Source: Desulfovibrionaceae bacterium UBA930 (GTDB lineage Bacteria; Desulfobacterota; Desulfovibrionia; Desulfovibrionales; Desulfovibrionaceae). Taken from it: 6,435 nt of DNA. The DNA lies in NCBI GenBank assembly GCA_002293605.1, contig DBDO01000071.1, positions 1,712-8,146 on the forward strand, written 5' to 3'. Below are positions 1-5,757 of the stretch, one piece after another. The notes below the pieces were generated by a model. The model was not told the origin of the DNA, searched no databases, and was given only the letters and a program-made list of their open reading frames with translations. The translations under genes were made by a program, and so were the position numbers. Numbering within the stretch: position 1 is the first letter of the stretch; every line of letters starts with the position of its first letter.

Positions 1-318
1 GTGTTCCTCCCTCTCCTGCCCGTAGAGAAAACATTCCCGCTCCAGGGTATCAAGGGACAGGGCAAGGCTGCCCAGGCAGCGCGAAGCGCCGGGCCCATAT
101 TCCGGAAAGGCGAGAATGTTGGTGGGGCCGGTGCAGCCAAGGCTCTGCGCGTGCAGGATTTCCATGCGCCGATCATCGAGCAGGGCCAGGTCCACGCGCG
201 CCCCGCGCATGCCCGCCGCCGCAAGCATGGCCGCAAAGGCATCTTCCAGCTCTTGCGCGTCCAGGGGCATGTGCCAGAGCGCGCAGGCGCTTTTACTCAC
301 AGTAAGGATGGCGGACAC
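1..318 (-). CDS. ybeY: YbeY endoribonuclease / rRNA maturation factor, N-terminal part (cut by window edge)
   Basis: YbeY is a zinc-dependent single-strand endoribonuclease used in 16S rRNA 3' end maturation and late ribosome quality control. The 106 residues seen here match the family N-terminal half: an opening strand (ILTVSKSA), then Leu/Ala-rich helices, then the conserved PTNILAFP at residues 65-72 (family form pTNVLSFP), followed by LGSLALS at 82-88 (family form lGDivis; the usual Asp is Ser here). The zinc-binding HxxxHxxxxxH motif lies beyond the window, so catalytic competence cannot be judged. I chose GTG at 318 because GAGG sits 4 bases upstream; GTG at 300 and ATG at 270 are in frame but lack a ribosome site, and the first would lose the opening strand. 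It begins 6 bases after the pgpH stop in the same frame, so it is the third gene of the phoH-pgpH-ybeY operon. Identity is quite sure; the start is fairly sure. Confidence 0.9.
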   Translation of the reverse strand, partial: MSAILTVSKSACALWHMPLDAQELEDAFAAMLAAAGMRGARVDLALLDDRRMEILHAQSLGCTGPTNILAFPEYGPGASRCLGSLALSLDTLERECFLYGQEREEH

Positions 319-324
319 AGCGCC

Positions 325-2640
325 TCACTGCCGGATGGGGGGAGCTTCCGGGGAAGTCAGGGAAGCGGGCCGCGCGCCTTCCTCTACGGATTTGAGCGGC
401 CCGGCAGCCTTGCCCTGTTTGGCCTTTTCCGAAGCCGGGGCGCTGTAACTGATGCGGTGGTGGTAGAGCCCGCGCAGCACCTGTTGAAAACTGTCCGCCA
501 GAACATCGAGATCCTTGAAGGTCAGTTCGGATTCGTCCAGTTGCCCGGCCGAATATACGCTTTTCATGACCTCGCCGATATGCTGGCGCAGGCGCGTGGG
601 CGAGGGATCATCCAGAGTCCGGCTTGAGGCTTCCACAATATCGGCGAGCATGACCAGCGCGGCCTCCCGGGAGCGCGGGCGCGGGCCGGGGTAGCGAAAA
701 TCCTCGATATTGGGCGGGGCTGCGGCCTCCGCCTGCTGGGCCTTGCGGTAGAAATACTGGATGAGGCCGGTGCCGTGGTGCTGGCGGATGATCTCCGTAA
801 CCTCCTCGCCCAGGCGGTGTTCTCGGGCCAGTTCCACCCCCTGTTTGACGTGCGAGATGAGAATCAGCGCGCTCATGGACGGTGCCAGACGATCGTGCGG
901 ATTGTCGTCCGTGGGCTGGTTTTCTATGAAATAGCCCGCCTTGGGCAGCTTGCCGATATCGTGATAGAGCGCGGCGACTCTGCACAAGAGGCTGTGCGCC
1001 CCGATCCGCTTGGCCCCCTCCTCGCACATGTTGGAGACGATAAGGGAGTGGTGATAGGTGCCCGGCGCGGAAAGCATGAGTTCCCTGAGCAGGGGCTGCT
1101 CCAAGTTCAAAAGCTCCATGAGCCGAAAACTCGTGGTATAGCGGAACACTATCTCCACAACGGGCGAAAGGGCAAAGGTCAGTACCATGGAGAGCATGGC
1201 CCCGGTGATGACGGCGATAATTTCGGAAAAATAGCGGTTATACGCGCCGTCCTGCAACAGCGTGGCCCCGGCCCACATGGCCAGCATGCCCAGGGTGAGC
1301 GGCAGCACTGAAAATACCACATCCTGCCGGGAGGCCGCGCGTCTGGTCAGCCAGGTGCTCCACATGGAGGCGAGAAAGTAAAAGAGAAAGAGCCCGAGGC
1401 CCCCGCCCATCATCAGGGTGCAGAAAAAGGCCAGGAGCAGTCCTGTGACAAGATAGCGCCGGGTTGAAAAAATCTGGGCCGAAAGGGCTGCGGCCCCGGC
1501 CACAGGCACTGCCCAGGCCAGGCTTTCGGGAAGAAAGCGAATGCTCACTGCGGCAATCTGCGCGCCGTGCGCGGCCAGCCCCTTGGAAAGCAGGGAAAAG
1601 ATCAGGAGCAGGGTGGAAAGAAAAATGAAATCCTTGTTGCTCATGCGCGAGCCGGGCTTGCCGCTTGGGGAGAACAAAAGCCCCAGAGAGATCAAAAGGC
1701 CGCACAGGGCAATGCCCAGAAAGTTTTTGGCGTTAAAGGTCTCTTCCTTGCGCTGCAAGAGCACCTGCATTTTGATCTGCTGTTCGCGGCTGACCCGATC
1801 TCCCTGCTGGACCACAATTTCGCCCTTGAGCACCCTGTAACTGACAGGTTCCACGGCCTGGGCCACGGCATCGGCGCGTCTGTTGGTAGCCGCGTAGTCG
1901 GGGGTCAGGCTTGGGGCGAGCAGCTTGGCAAACAACAGGCTTATGGCTTTTTTGCCCTGGGCCGGAAGGTTTCGCTCGTTCATTTCCTGGGAGATTTTAA
2001 GCTCCAGACCCTTCATGTCCATAAGGCCGTGGCCTTCCTGCATGAGCGTTTCTTCCCCGGTAAGCGCGTTGCTGATGAGCAGACCGCCCGGATAGGAGCG
2101 GGCCAGCCCCTGTTCCGCCAGCACGCCGCCGCGCAGCCATTTTTCAACCTGGGGCAGCAGGGTGGATAGCAGCGCCCTTTGCACGGCAGGCGTGGAAAGC
2201 GCGCTTATTACGGTGAGGGGAAGCTCTTCGCCAAACTCCTGGGACAGGGCCGCGCGCAGGGCTTCTTTCTGTTCGGGGCTTTGCGCCTCGTTCACGGAAA
2301 GCAGAAGGCTCTGCATACGATCATGCAGGGCGTCCGCAGGTTGAACGCTGAGTTCCAGCACCAGGGGCTGCATGGTGCGGGCGTTTTCCTGACGCAGGGC
2401 CGTCGCGCGCTTGTCGCGAAAAAGCACCGTGCTCTCGGCGACAAAGTCGGAGGGCGCGATATCGCCTTCCGCAAAGGGGGCCTGACGGTTGGAAAAATCG
2501 ATAGAATCCAGGGCCGCGAGAAAAAAAACAAGGGCCACAAGCAGGAAAAAAGCGCCGGGCGGGAGTTTGCGCCGCACGCGCCGCCACAATACGGCAAGGC
2601 CGGAAGGGGCTTTATCGGGTATGAGTCTGGTAGTTGTCAT
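325..2640 (-). CDS. pgpH: 7TM-HD family cyclic-di-AMP phosphodiesterase (PgpH type)
   Basis: This is a membrane phosphodiesterase. Characterised PgpH proteins hydrolyse cyclic-di-AMP to pApA with a cytoplasmic HD domain. The 771 residues show the full family layout: one membrane segment at about 31-47, a long extracytoplasmic domain at about 50-300, seven membrane segments between about 305 and 495, and an HD domain at about 520-725. Metal-ligand candidates are all present: H530/H531, H560-D561 in ALYHDIGKL, H597, H621-H622 in RQHHGT, and D666. Residues 735-771 form a low-complexity Lys/Pro/Ala tail. The length is usual for the family. The ATG at 2640 lies inside the end of phoH (29-base overlap), with no clear Shine-Dalgarno sequence but a stop codon three codons upstream in frame; translation is probably coupled to phoH. 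Substrate specificity for c-di-AMP is inferred from the family, not seen. Confidence 0.93.
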   Translation of the reverse strand: MTTTRLIPDKAPSGLAVLWRRVRRKLPPGAFFLLVALVFFLAALDSIDFSNRQAPFAEGDIAPSDFVAESTVLFRDKRATALRQENARTMQPLVLELSVQPADALHDRMQSLLLSVNEAQSPEQKEALRAALSQEFGEELPLTVISALSTPAVQRALLSTLLPQVEKWLRGGVLAEQGLARSYPGGLLISNALTGEETLMQEGHGLMDMKGLELKISQEMNERNLPAQGKKAISLLFAKLLAPSLTPDYAATNRRADAVAQAVEPVSYRVLKGEIVVQQGDRVSREQQIKMQVLLQRKEETFNAKNFLGIALCGLLISLGLLFSPSGKPGSRMSNKDFIFLSTLLLIFSLLSKGLAAHGAQIAAVSIRFLPESLAWAVPVAGAAALSAQIFSTRRYLVTGLLLAFFCTLMMGGGLGLFLFYFLASMWSTWLTRRAASRQDVVFSVLPLTLGMLAMWAGATLLQDGAYNRYFSEIIAVITGAMLSMVLTFALSPVVEIVFRYTTSFRLMELLNLEQPLLRELMLSAPGTYHHSLIVSNMCEEGAKRIGAHSLLCRVAALYHDIGKLPKAGYFIENQPTDDNPHDRLAPSMSALILISHVKQGVELAREHRLGEEVTEIIRQHHGTGLIQYFYRKAQQAEAAAPPNIEDFRYPGPRPRSREAALVMLADIVEASSRTLDDPSPTRLRQHIGEVMKSVYSAGQLDESELTFKDLDVLADSFQQVLRGLYHHRISYSAPASEKAKQGKAAGPLKSVEEGARPASLTSPEAPPIRQ

Positions 2641-3667
2641 AAGCTTGCACTATGCGTCCCACAAGGGGGTGGCGGATCACATCCGCCGTGCCGAAGCGGA
2701 TAATGCCTACGCCTTCAATACCTTGCAGCACGTCCAGGGCTTCCACAAGGCCGGAGCGCTTCACGCCGTCCGGCCCGGCCGCGAGATCGACCTGGGTGAT
2801 GTCGCCCGTAACAGCCATGCGCGAACCAAAGCCAAGGCGCGTGACAAACATTTTCATCTGCTCGGGCGTGGTGTTCTGGGCTTCGTCCAGAATAATGAAG
2901 GCATCGTTTAAGGTTCTGCCCCGCATAAAGGCCAGGGGCGCAATTTCTATAACCCCGCTTTCCATCATCCCGGCGACCTTCTCCACATCCAGCATATCGT
3001 GCAGGGCATCATACAAGGGCCGCAGGTAGGGGTTGACCTTTTCAGCCATATCGCCGGGCAGAAAGCCCAGGCGTTCGCCCGCTTCTACCGCAGGCCGAGT
3101 AAGAATAATGCGTCTTACGCGTTTGGCAAGCAGCATGGACAGGGCCACCGCGACCGCCAGATAGGTTTTGCCGCTTCCCGCAGAGCCCACGGCAAAGGTC
3201 ATGTCCTTTTCCCGCAGGGAATCGACATAAGCCCGCTGGTTCAGGCTTTTGGCCACAACGGTCTTGCGCAGGGGCGAGGAAAATACCGCATCGCGGAACA
3301 TGGGCTTGAGATCGGTGTTTGGCCGCTGTTCCAGCATGGACCAGGCGTGCGCGATATCACGGGCTTGCAGCCGCGTTCCCGACTTGATCAGGGCGTACAA
3401 CTGCACCAGCAGGTTCTGGGCAAGGCCTGCCCGGCCCTCCTCTCCCCTGATGGTCACGGCCCCGCCGCGCGAGCTGATCTGCAGGCCGCTTCGCTCGGCC
3501 AAAAGATTCAGGCCCGCGTTGTGCGGGCCGAAAAGTTCGTTGGCGAATCCGGCATCGTCAAAATGGAGACTGTACTCGGCTTGCGCAGCAAGCGGACCGG
3601 ACCCGCAAGAGAGCGGAGATGCAGGCCGCGCCGGAGAGGAAGGGGGGGGGTTGCTGTCTTCTTTCAT
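2612..3667 (-). CDS. phoH: PhoH-like ATPase (PhoL/YbeZ type)
   Basis: This is a cytoplasmic P-loop ATPase of the PhoH family, which is found beside ybeY in many bacteria and is linked to RNA metabolism and ribosome maturation. With the chosen start it has 351 residues: a Pro/Ser-rich N-terminal tail (1-30), a small N-terminal domain (LHFDDAGFANELFGPHN, about 34-50, onward), Walker A GSAGSGKT at 161-168, Walker B IILDEAQN at 258-265, and TGDITQVDL at 287-295. All key ATPase residues are present. I chose ATG at 3667; the frame stays open to a GTG at 3721. A GAGGGG lies 9 bases before an in-frame TTG (3688), so TTG is a real alternative. No start codon exists between the G9 tract and the conserved domain, so the tract must be coding. 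A weak TTGGAC/TATACC pair lies just upstream of the ATG. It is the first gene of the operon and its end overlaps pgpH. Confidence 0.93.
   Translation of the reverse strand: MKEDSNPPPSSPARPASPLSCGSGPLAAQAEYSLHFDDAGFANELFGPHNAGLNLLAERSGLQISSRGGAVTIRGEEGRAGLAQNLLVQLYALIKSGTRLQARDIAHAWSMLEQRPNTDLKPMFRDAVFSSPLRKTVVAKSLNQRAYVDSLREKDMTFAVGSAGSGKTYLAVAVALSMLLAKRVRRIILTRPAVEAGERLGFLPGDMAEKVNPYLRPLYDALHDMLDVEKVAGMMESGVIEIAPLAFMRGRTLNDAFIILDEAQNTTPEQMKMFVTRLGFGSRMAVTGDITQVDLAAGPDGVKRSGLVEALDVLQGIEGVGIIRFGTADVIRHPLVGRIVQAYDNYQTHTR
3642..3650. repeat. G9 homopolymer inside the phoH N-terminal coding region
   Basis: Nine consecutive G on the plus strand (nine C in the phoH mRNA sense) encode part of the Pro-Pro-Pro-Ser stretch at about residues 6-9 of PhoH. 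Any change in length not divisible by three would frameshift phoH from its seventh or so codon. The surrounding sequence is GC-rich but has no other run of this length. Confidence 0.9.
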
Positions 3668-3775
3668 GAATATGCAAGGGTATAGCAAGAACAAAGGCCC
3701 CTCGTCCAACTGAATCTTCACCCATAAAAGTGCAATAGCTGCGGTGAGTTAGCGGCATTTTGAGGGAAAAATTTC

Positions 3776-3791
3776 TGGCATGAAATATGCT
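3776..3791 (+). promoter_or_regulatory. Sigma-54-like (-24/-12) promoter, overlapping a possible -10 box
   Basis: TGGCATGAAATATGCT matches the consensus TGGCACG-N4-TTGCW with two mismatches, and the critical GG and GC are correctly spaced. A predicted start at about 3802 would give a leader of roughly 80 bases before the gene at 3881. A sigma-70-like -10 (TACAAT, 3791-3796) overlaps the downstream end, but no good -35 sits at 16-18 bases; TTGAGG at 3760-3765 is 25 bases away. I found no enhancer site that I could name. Confidence 0.45.
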
Positions 3792-3800
3792 ACAATGTAT

Positions 3801-3827
3801 GCAAAAAACGCAAGGGGCACTTTTTGC
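3801..3827 (+). other. Possible 5' leader hairpin
   Basis: GCAAAAA (3801-3807) and TTTTTGC (3821-3827) form a perfect 7-bp inverted repeat with a 13-base loop. It starts exactly where the sigma-54-like element predicts transcription to begin, so it could form the 5' end of the mRNA for the gene at 3881. An alternative smaller hairpin, GGCA-CTTTT-TGCC, overlaps it. The function is unknown. Confidence 0.35.
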
Positions 3828-3880
3828 CGCCCGCCCATTCATCAGTGCTTCCATAGAATAGCAGACCAAAGGAGAGCCCC

Positions 3881-4573
3881 ATGGCCCTTTCAAGCGTTAG
3901 CGGAGACTCCGCCCTCCTCAGCCTTGCCGACTTACTGCACGAGGCCAAAACCGAATCCTCTCTGCTGGACAGTTCCGGCACGCTGGCCTCGTCAAACTCC
4001 CTGCTTTCTTCCGCACAGAGCAAAAAAGCGCAGAGCGCCTACAGCACCAGCGCCTCGTCAAGCATAGGGCAGGCAGCCCTGCAGCGGGCGCTTTCCGAAA
4101 TGGAAACAGACGGAGGCAAGGTCACCTTCAGCCAGATCGCGCAATACAGGGAAGAGCTGGAGGCAAAGTTCACCGCCAGCGTGCGCGCGGACCTCGCCCA
4201 AAAAGGCCTGCCCCTGGATACGGAATTTTCTCTCAGCATGAATTCCAACGGCAGCATAGACGTACTCTGCGATGATGCCGCAGCCAAGGAAAAAATCCAG
4301 CAATACCTCTCCGAAAACCCCAAGGTCTGCGAGCAGTTCGGTTATATTCAGGCCCTCTCCAACCTGGACCGGGCCCGGCAAAGCCCGGCAGGCAGCATGG
4401 CCGCCTGGCAGGAAATACGGAACAGCAAGGCCGAACTCCAGACCCAGGCGGTTGAAGCCTTTTTCAACGCGGCCCTGGGCACAGGCATGGACTACTCTTC
4501 CCTTCTCGCCAGCTTCGGCCCAGGCGAAGACGCCGTCACCAGTTTTTATACGGGTCTGAACTTTACTGTTTAG
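3881..4573 (+). CDS. Serine-rich hypothetical protein, 230 residues
   Basis: I do not recognise this protein. It is the only plus-strand gene in the window. The ATG at 3881 has an excellent ribosome site (AAAGGAGAG, 3868-3876). The N-terminal 62 residues are rich in Ser, Ala and Leu with no signal peptide or membrane segment. From about 63 the composition becomes ordinary and helical: KVTFSQIAQYREEL (80-93), a charged helix to about 108, then a short beta-like stretch (FSLSMNSNGSIDVLC, 116-130) followed by AAKEKIQQYLSENPKVCEQF (134-153). The pattern 'N-x-N/D-G-s-I-d-V ... K-x-k-I-x-x-y-l-x-x-N-P' looks like a small folded module. The tail ends in GLNFTV. The disordered-looking Ser-rich start followed by a helical body would suit an exported or assembly-associated protein, but that is a guess. 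The sigma-54-like promoter upstream suggests expression under a specific activator. The real-gene call rests on the ribosome site, codon usage and lack of a competing frame. Confidence 0.8.
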   Translation: MALSSVSGDSALLSLADLLHEAKTESSLLDSSGTLASSNSLLSSAQSKKAQSAYSTSASSSIGQAALQRALSEMETDGGKVTFSQIAQYREELEAKFTASVRADLAQKGLPLDTEFSLSMNSNGSIDVLCDDAAAKEKIQQYLSENPKVCEQFGYIQALSNLDRARQSPAGSMAAWQEIRNSKAELQTQAVEAFFNAALGTGMDYSSLLASFGPGEDAVTSFYTGLNFTV

Positions 4574-4690
4574 GGAACGCGTAGTTATTTCGTTTGGCAA
4601 GGCGCGAGGCCCTGTTCGAAGAAGGACACGATGGGGACTGGATCGATGATCCTGCCCCCGGAGGGAAAAACCGAGCAAGGCCGCCAAAGG

Positions 4691-4706
4691 GAATACATCA
4701 GCGTTT
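4691..4706 (-). repeat. 16-base motif, left copy of a 15/16 inverted pair
   Basis: Read on the minus strand this is AAACGCTGATGTATTC. It matches the plus-strand AAACGCTGATTTATTC at 6420-6435 in 15 of 16 bases, so the two copies are inverted and enclose the three XRE genes and the toxin. The left copy overlaps the stop codon of the HipB-like gene. The match alone is near the level expected by chance in a window of this size. Confidence 0.4.
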
Positions 4707-4959
4707 ACTTATCCTTTCGCCCGCAAATCAACGAGCCGTGTGCCATGTCCAGAACGCGGATGAGCAACAGCACCTTGCCAAGCTGTGCGGTATCCTTGCC
4801 GTTTTCCACATTACTGATAAATTTTGTGCTGGTGTTGGTCTGCATGGCCAGATCATGCTGGGTCATGCCGCGCAGAGTACGGACCTTTTTTATCGCCCGG
4901 CCCAGTTCATCAGCTCCATAAAAATCCATGGGGAATGTAGTTTCAGCTTGCCCGCCCAT
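4705..4959 (-). CDS. HipB-like XRE transcriptional regulator (no hipA beside it)
   Basis: This is a small DNA-binding protein of 84 residues. It has a short N-terminal tail and one XRE/Cro-type helix-turn-helix at about 19-72: GRAIKKVRTLRGMTQHDLAMQTNTSTKFISNVENG carries the usual 'R..RG.TQ.DLA' and 'S.VENGK' signatures, with the recognition helix around TSTKFISNVEN. The combination resembles HipB antitoxins and y4mF-type regulators. ATG at 4959 was chosen over GTG at 4962 because GAGGT sits 6 bases upstream of the ATG but only 3 from the GTG. HipB normally precedes and represses hipA together with itself, but the 131 bases downstream before the convergent gene's stop hold no HipA-like sequence. 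It is therefore a solitary regulator or an orphan antitoxin. Nested inverted repeats directly upstream suggest autoregulation. Confidence 0.8.
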   Translation of the reverse strand: MGGQAETTFPMDFYGADELGRAIKKVRTLRGMTQHDLAMQTNTSTKFISNVENGKDTAQLGKVLLLIRVLDMAHGSLICGRKDK

Positions 4960-4965
4960 CACAAT

Positions 4966-5026
4966 ACCTCGATTTTACCGAACGATCAGATAGCGGAAAA
5001 ACAGCTATTTTTTACCGTTCGGTCAA
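4966..5026 (-). promoter_or_regulatory. Promoter/operator region of the HipB-like gene with nested inverted repeats
   Basis: The outer inverted repeat is ACCGAACG (4977-4984) and CGTTCGGT (5016-5023), 8 bp perfect with 31 bases between. The inner inverted repeat is ATAGC (4990-4994) and GCTAT (5004-5008), separated by 9 bases, comparable in layout to the TATCC-N8-GGATA operators of E. coli HipB. TTTTACCG also occurs twice as a direct repeat (4973-4980 and 5010-5017). On the minus strand TTGACC (5026-5021) makes a good -35 that overlaps the outer arm, but I see no convincing -10 at the right distance. The ribosome site GAGGT is at 4970-4966. Assignment as operators is inferred from position and symmetry. 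Confidence 0.45.
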
Positions 5027-5094
5027 CTTCCTTTTCCACACGATCACAGACGGCCTGCACTTTTTATGTAGAATCCGGATAACACGACCTGAAG

Positions 5095-5442
5095 CTATTC
5101 TTCTTCCCCGCAAAGCTGTTCCCACTGCACTTCCAGGGCCACTGCCAGGCGGTGCAGGGTGCTTGCGCGGAGCCTTGCCTTTTTGACTTCCAACTGTGCG
5201 TAAGCCGGACGGCTTATGCCCATACGCTCGGCCACCTCCGCCTGGGAAAGGCCTTTGTATTCGCGCCATGCGCGGACAAGACTTTTATCTTCCATGGCGG
5301 CGGCTTTGGAAACCGCCAGGGGAAGAGTGGCGCTTTCTTCGCTTTCCCTATCCAGAGAAGCCACGTATTCCGCATAGGGTACAAGGACAAACAGAGGGCG
5401 CCCTTTTTCCTCAATAACTTGATGTCTAATAGCTGCGTTCAT
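5095..5442 (-). CDS. XRE-family antitoxin of the RelE-type toxin (second gene of the pair)
   Basis: This 115-residue protein joins two parts. Residues 1-35 (HQVIEEKGRPLFVLVPYAEY) have the look of a Phd/YefM-type start, 'q.i...G.p.fvvlPy.ey'. Residues 54-110 form an XRE helix-turn-helix (VRAWREYKGLSQAEVAERMG, then ISRPAYAQLEVKKARLR as recognition region). The acidic end is GEEE. The gene follows the toxin and overlaps it by 17 bases. Its ATG at 5442 has a near-perfect Shine-Dalgarno sequence, GGAGGTGA (5459-5452), 9 bases upstream and inside the toxin reading frame. By analogy with toxin-first XRE modules such as higBA it should bind and neutralise the toxin and repress the shared promoter. 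Which part binds the toxin cannot be told from sequence; the middle segment (about 31-53) is a likely linker. Confidence 0.85.
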   Translation of the reverse strand: MNAAIRHQVIEEKGRPLFVLVPYAEYVASLDRESEESATLPLAVSKAAAMEDKSLVRAWREYKGLSQAEVAERMGISRPAYAQLEVKKARLRASTLHRLAVALEVQWEQLCGEEE

Positions 5443-5671
5443 TGCGTCTTTTCACCTCCGTTACCGTGAGCACACTTCCCGCTACATCAAAAAAGGCCCG
5501 GTATTGCCCGATACGCAAGCGGTACCCTGGCCTGTCAGTTAAGTTCTTCACCCCGCTGATGTCCGGCCAGTCCCGCAGCATCTCAAGAGCTTCATAAATG
5601 AATGCCAGATCCTGTTTGTTCAGCTTGGCAATCTGTTTATGCGCCTTGATTGTGATGTTCACGGTTTTCAT
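5426..5671 (-). CDS. RelE/ParE-superfamily toxin (first gene of a toxin-antitoxin pair)
   Basis: This 81-residue basic protein has the compact RelE fold signature: an opening strand (KTVNITIKAHKQIAKL), a helical hairpin (LNKQDLAFIYEALEMLRDW), then the core VKNLTDRPGYRLRIGQYRAFFDV at about 41-63 and the basic tail VTEVKRRNERSY at 70-81. Arg 51, 53 and 58 with Lys74-Arg76 and the terminal Tyr are in the places where RelE-type mRNA interferases keep catalytic or RNA-binding residues. It is therefore probably a ribosome-dependent mRNA interferase, although ParE-type gyrase inhibitors share the fold. The frame is open upstream to a TTG at 5719, but ATG at 5671 gives the family start. No Shine-Dalgarno sequence precedes it, and a promoter 7 bases upstream predicts transcription starting at the A of the ATG. 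It overlaps the antitoxin by 17 bases. Confidence 0.85.
   Translation of the reverse strand: MKTVNITIKAHKQIAKLNKQDLAFIYEALEMLRDWPDISGVKNLTDRPGYRLRIGQYRAFFDVAGSVLTVTEVKRRNERSY
5452..5459 (-). promoter_or_regulatory. Strong ribosome binding site of the antitoxin, inside the toxin gene
   Basis: GGAGGTGA on the minus strand matches the 16S anti-Shine-Dalgarno for seven or eight bases and lies 9 bases before the antitoxin ATG. The toxin has no such site, so the antitoxin should be translated at a much higher rate from the shared mRNA. Confidence 0.8.
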
Positions 5672-5677
5672 AAGGGA

Positions 5678-5706
5678 AGTGTAAGACTTAGAAAGTTTTA
5701 TGTCAA
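5678..5706 (-). promoter_or_regulatory. Sigma-70-type promoter of the toxin-antitoxin pair, with overlapping half-sites
   Basis: A perfect -35 TTGACA (5706-5701), a 17-base spacer and -10 TACACT (5683-5678, 4 of 6) lie directly before the toxin ATG. The predicted start falls at or within a base or two of 5671, the A of the ATG. The same DNA carries alternating half-sites AAGT (5677-5680), ACTT (5686-5689) and AAGT (5693-5696), so that AAGT-N5-ACTT covers the -10 and ACTT-N3-AAGT covers the spacer. These are good candidates for the antitoxin operator. Confidence 0.65.
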
Positions 5707-5742
5707 TTTTATATTGCAAAAACTTTCCACAATCCTGTTCAT
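5698..5742 (-). CDS. Possible 14-residue leader peptide upstream of the toxin
   Basis: The short frame MNRIVESFCNIKLT begins at ATG 5742 with AGGAG 9 bases upstream and ends with a TAA at 5700-5698, inside the toxin promoter and 26 bases before the toxin ATG. It would be translated only on a transcript that starts further upstream, for example from the candidate promoter at 5834-5862. It could be a leader peptide, the remnant of a lost gene, or chance. Confidence 0.25.
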   Translation of the reverse strand: MNRIVESFCNIKLT

Positions 5743-5757
5743 GGCGTGAAACTCCTG

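Noticed and set aside
1..627. Long plus-strand open frame of 208 codons over ybeY and the end of pgpH
   Set aside because: It is antisense to two well-supported genes, has no family signature, and long antisense frames are expected in GC-rich coding DNA.
1567..2169. Plus-strand open frame of 200 codons inside pgpH
   Set aside because: It lies opposite the conserved pgpH coding sequence, and the translation is Gln/Gly/His-rich shadow sequence.
2999..3685. Plus-strand open frame of 228 codons inside phoH
   Set aside because: It is antisense to the PhoH ATPase core, with no recognisable domain.
3668..3721. Upstream GTG start for phoH
   Set aside because: It gives a hydrophobic extension outside the usual PhoH start, has no ribosome site, and part of it looks like promoter. 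A TTG at 3688 remains a possible alternative.
4058..4687. Minus-strand open frame of 209 codons opposite the Ser-rich gene, which could have been a partner following the HipB-like gene
   Set aside because: It is a shadow of the plus-strand gene, which has a strong ribosome site. The translation bears no HipA features.
4574..4704. Remnant of hipA or an intrinsic terminator between the convergent genes
   Set aside because: I read the minus-strand frames and found no HipA motif. The only stems (GGATC-GAT-GATCC and a weak GGCC/GGTT) lack a proper stem plus T run.
4594..5082. Plus-strand open frame of 162 codons over the HipB-like gene and its promoter
   Set aside because: It is antisense to a clear XRE domain; no ribosome site or domain.
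5672..5719. TTG start extending the toxin by 16 residues
   Set aside because: The extension is the -35/-10 promoter itself, and ATG 5671 gives the normal RelE-type N-terminus.
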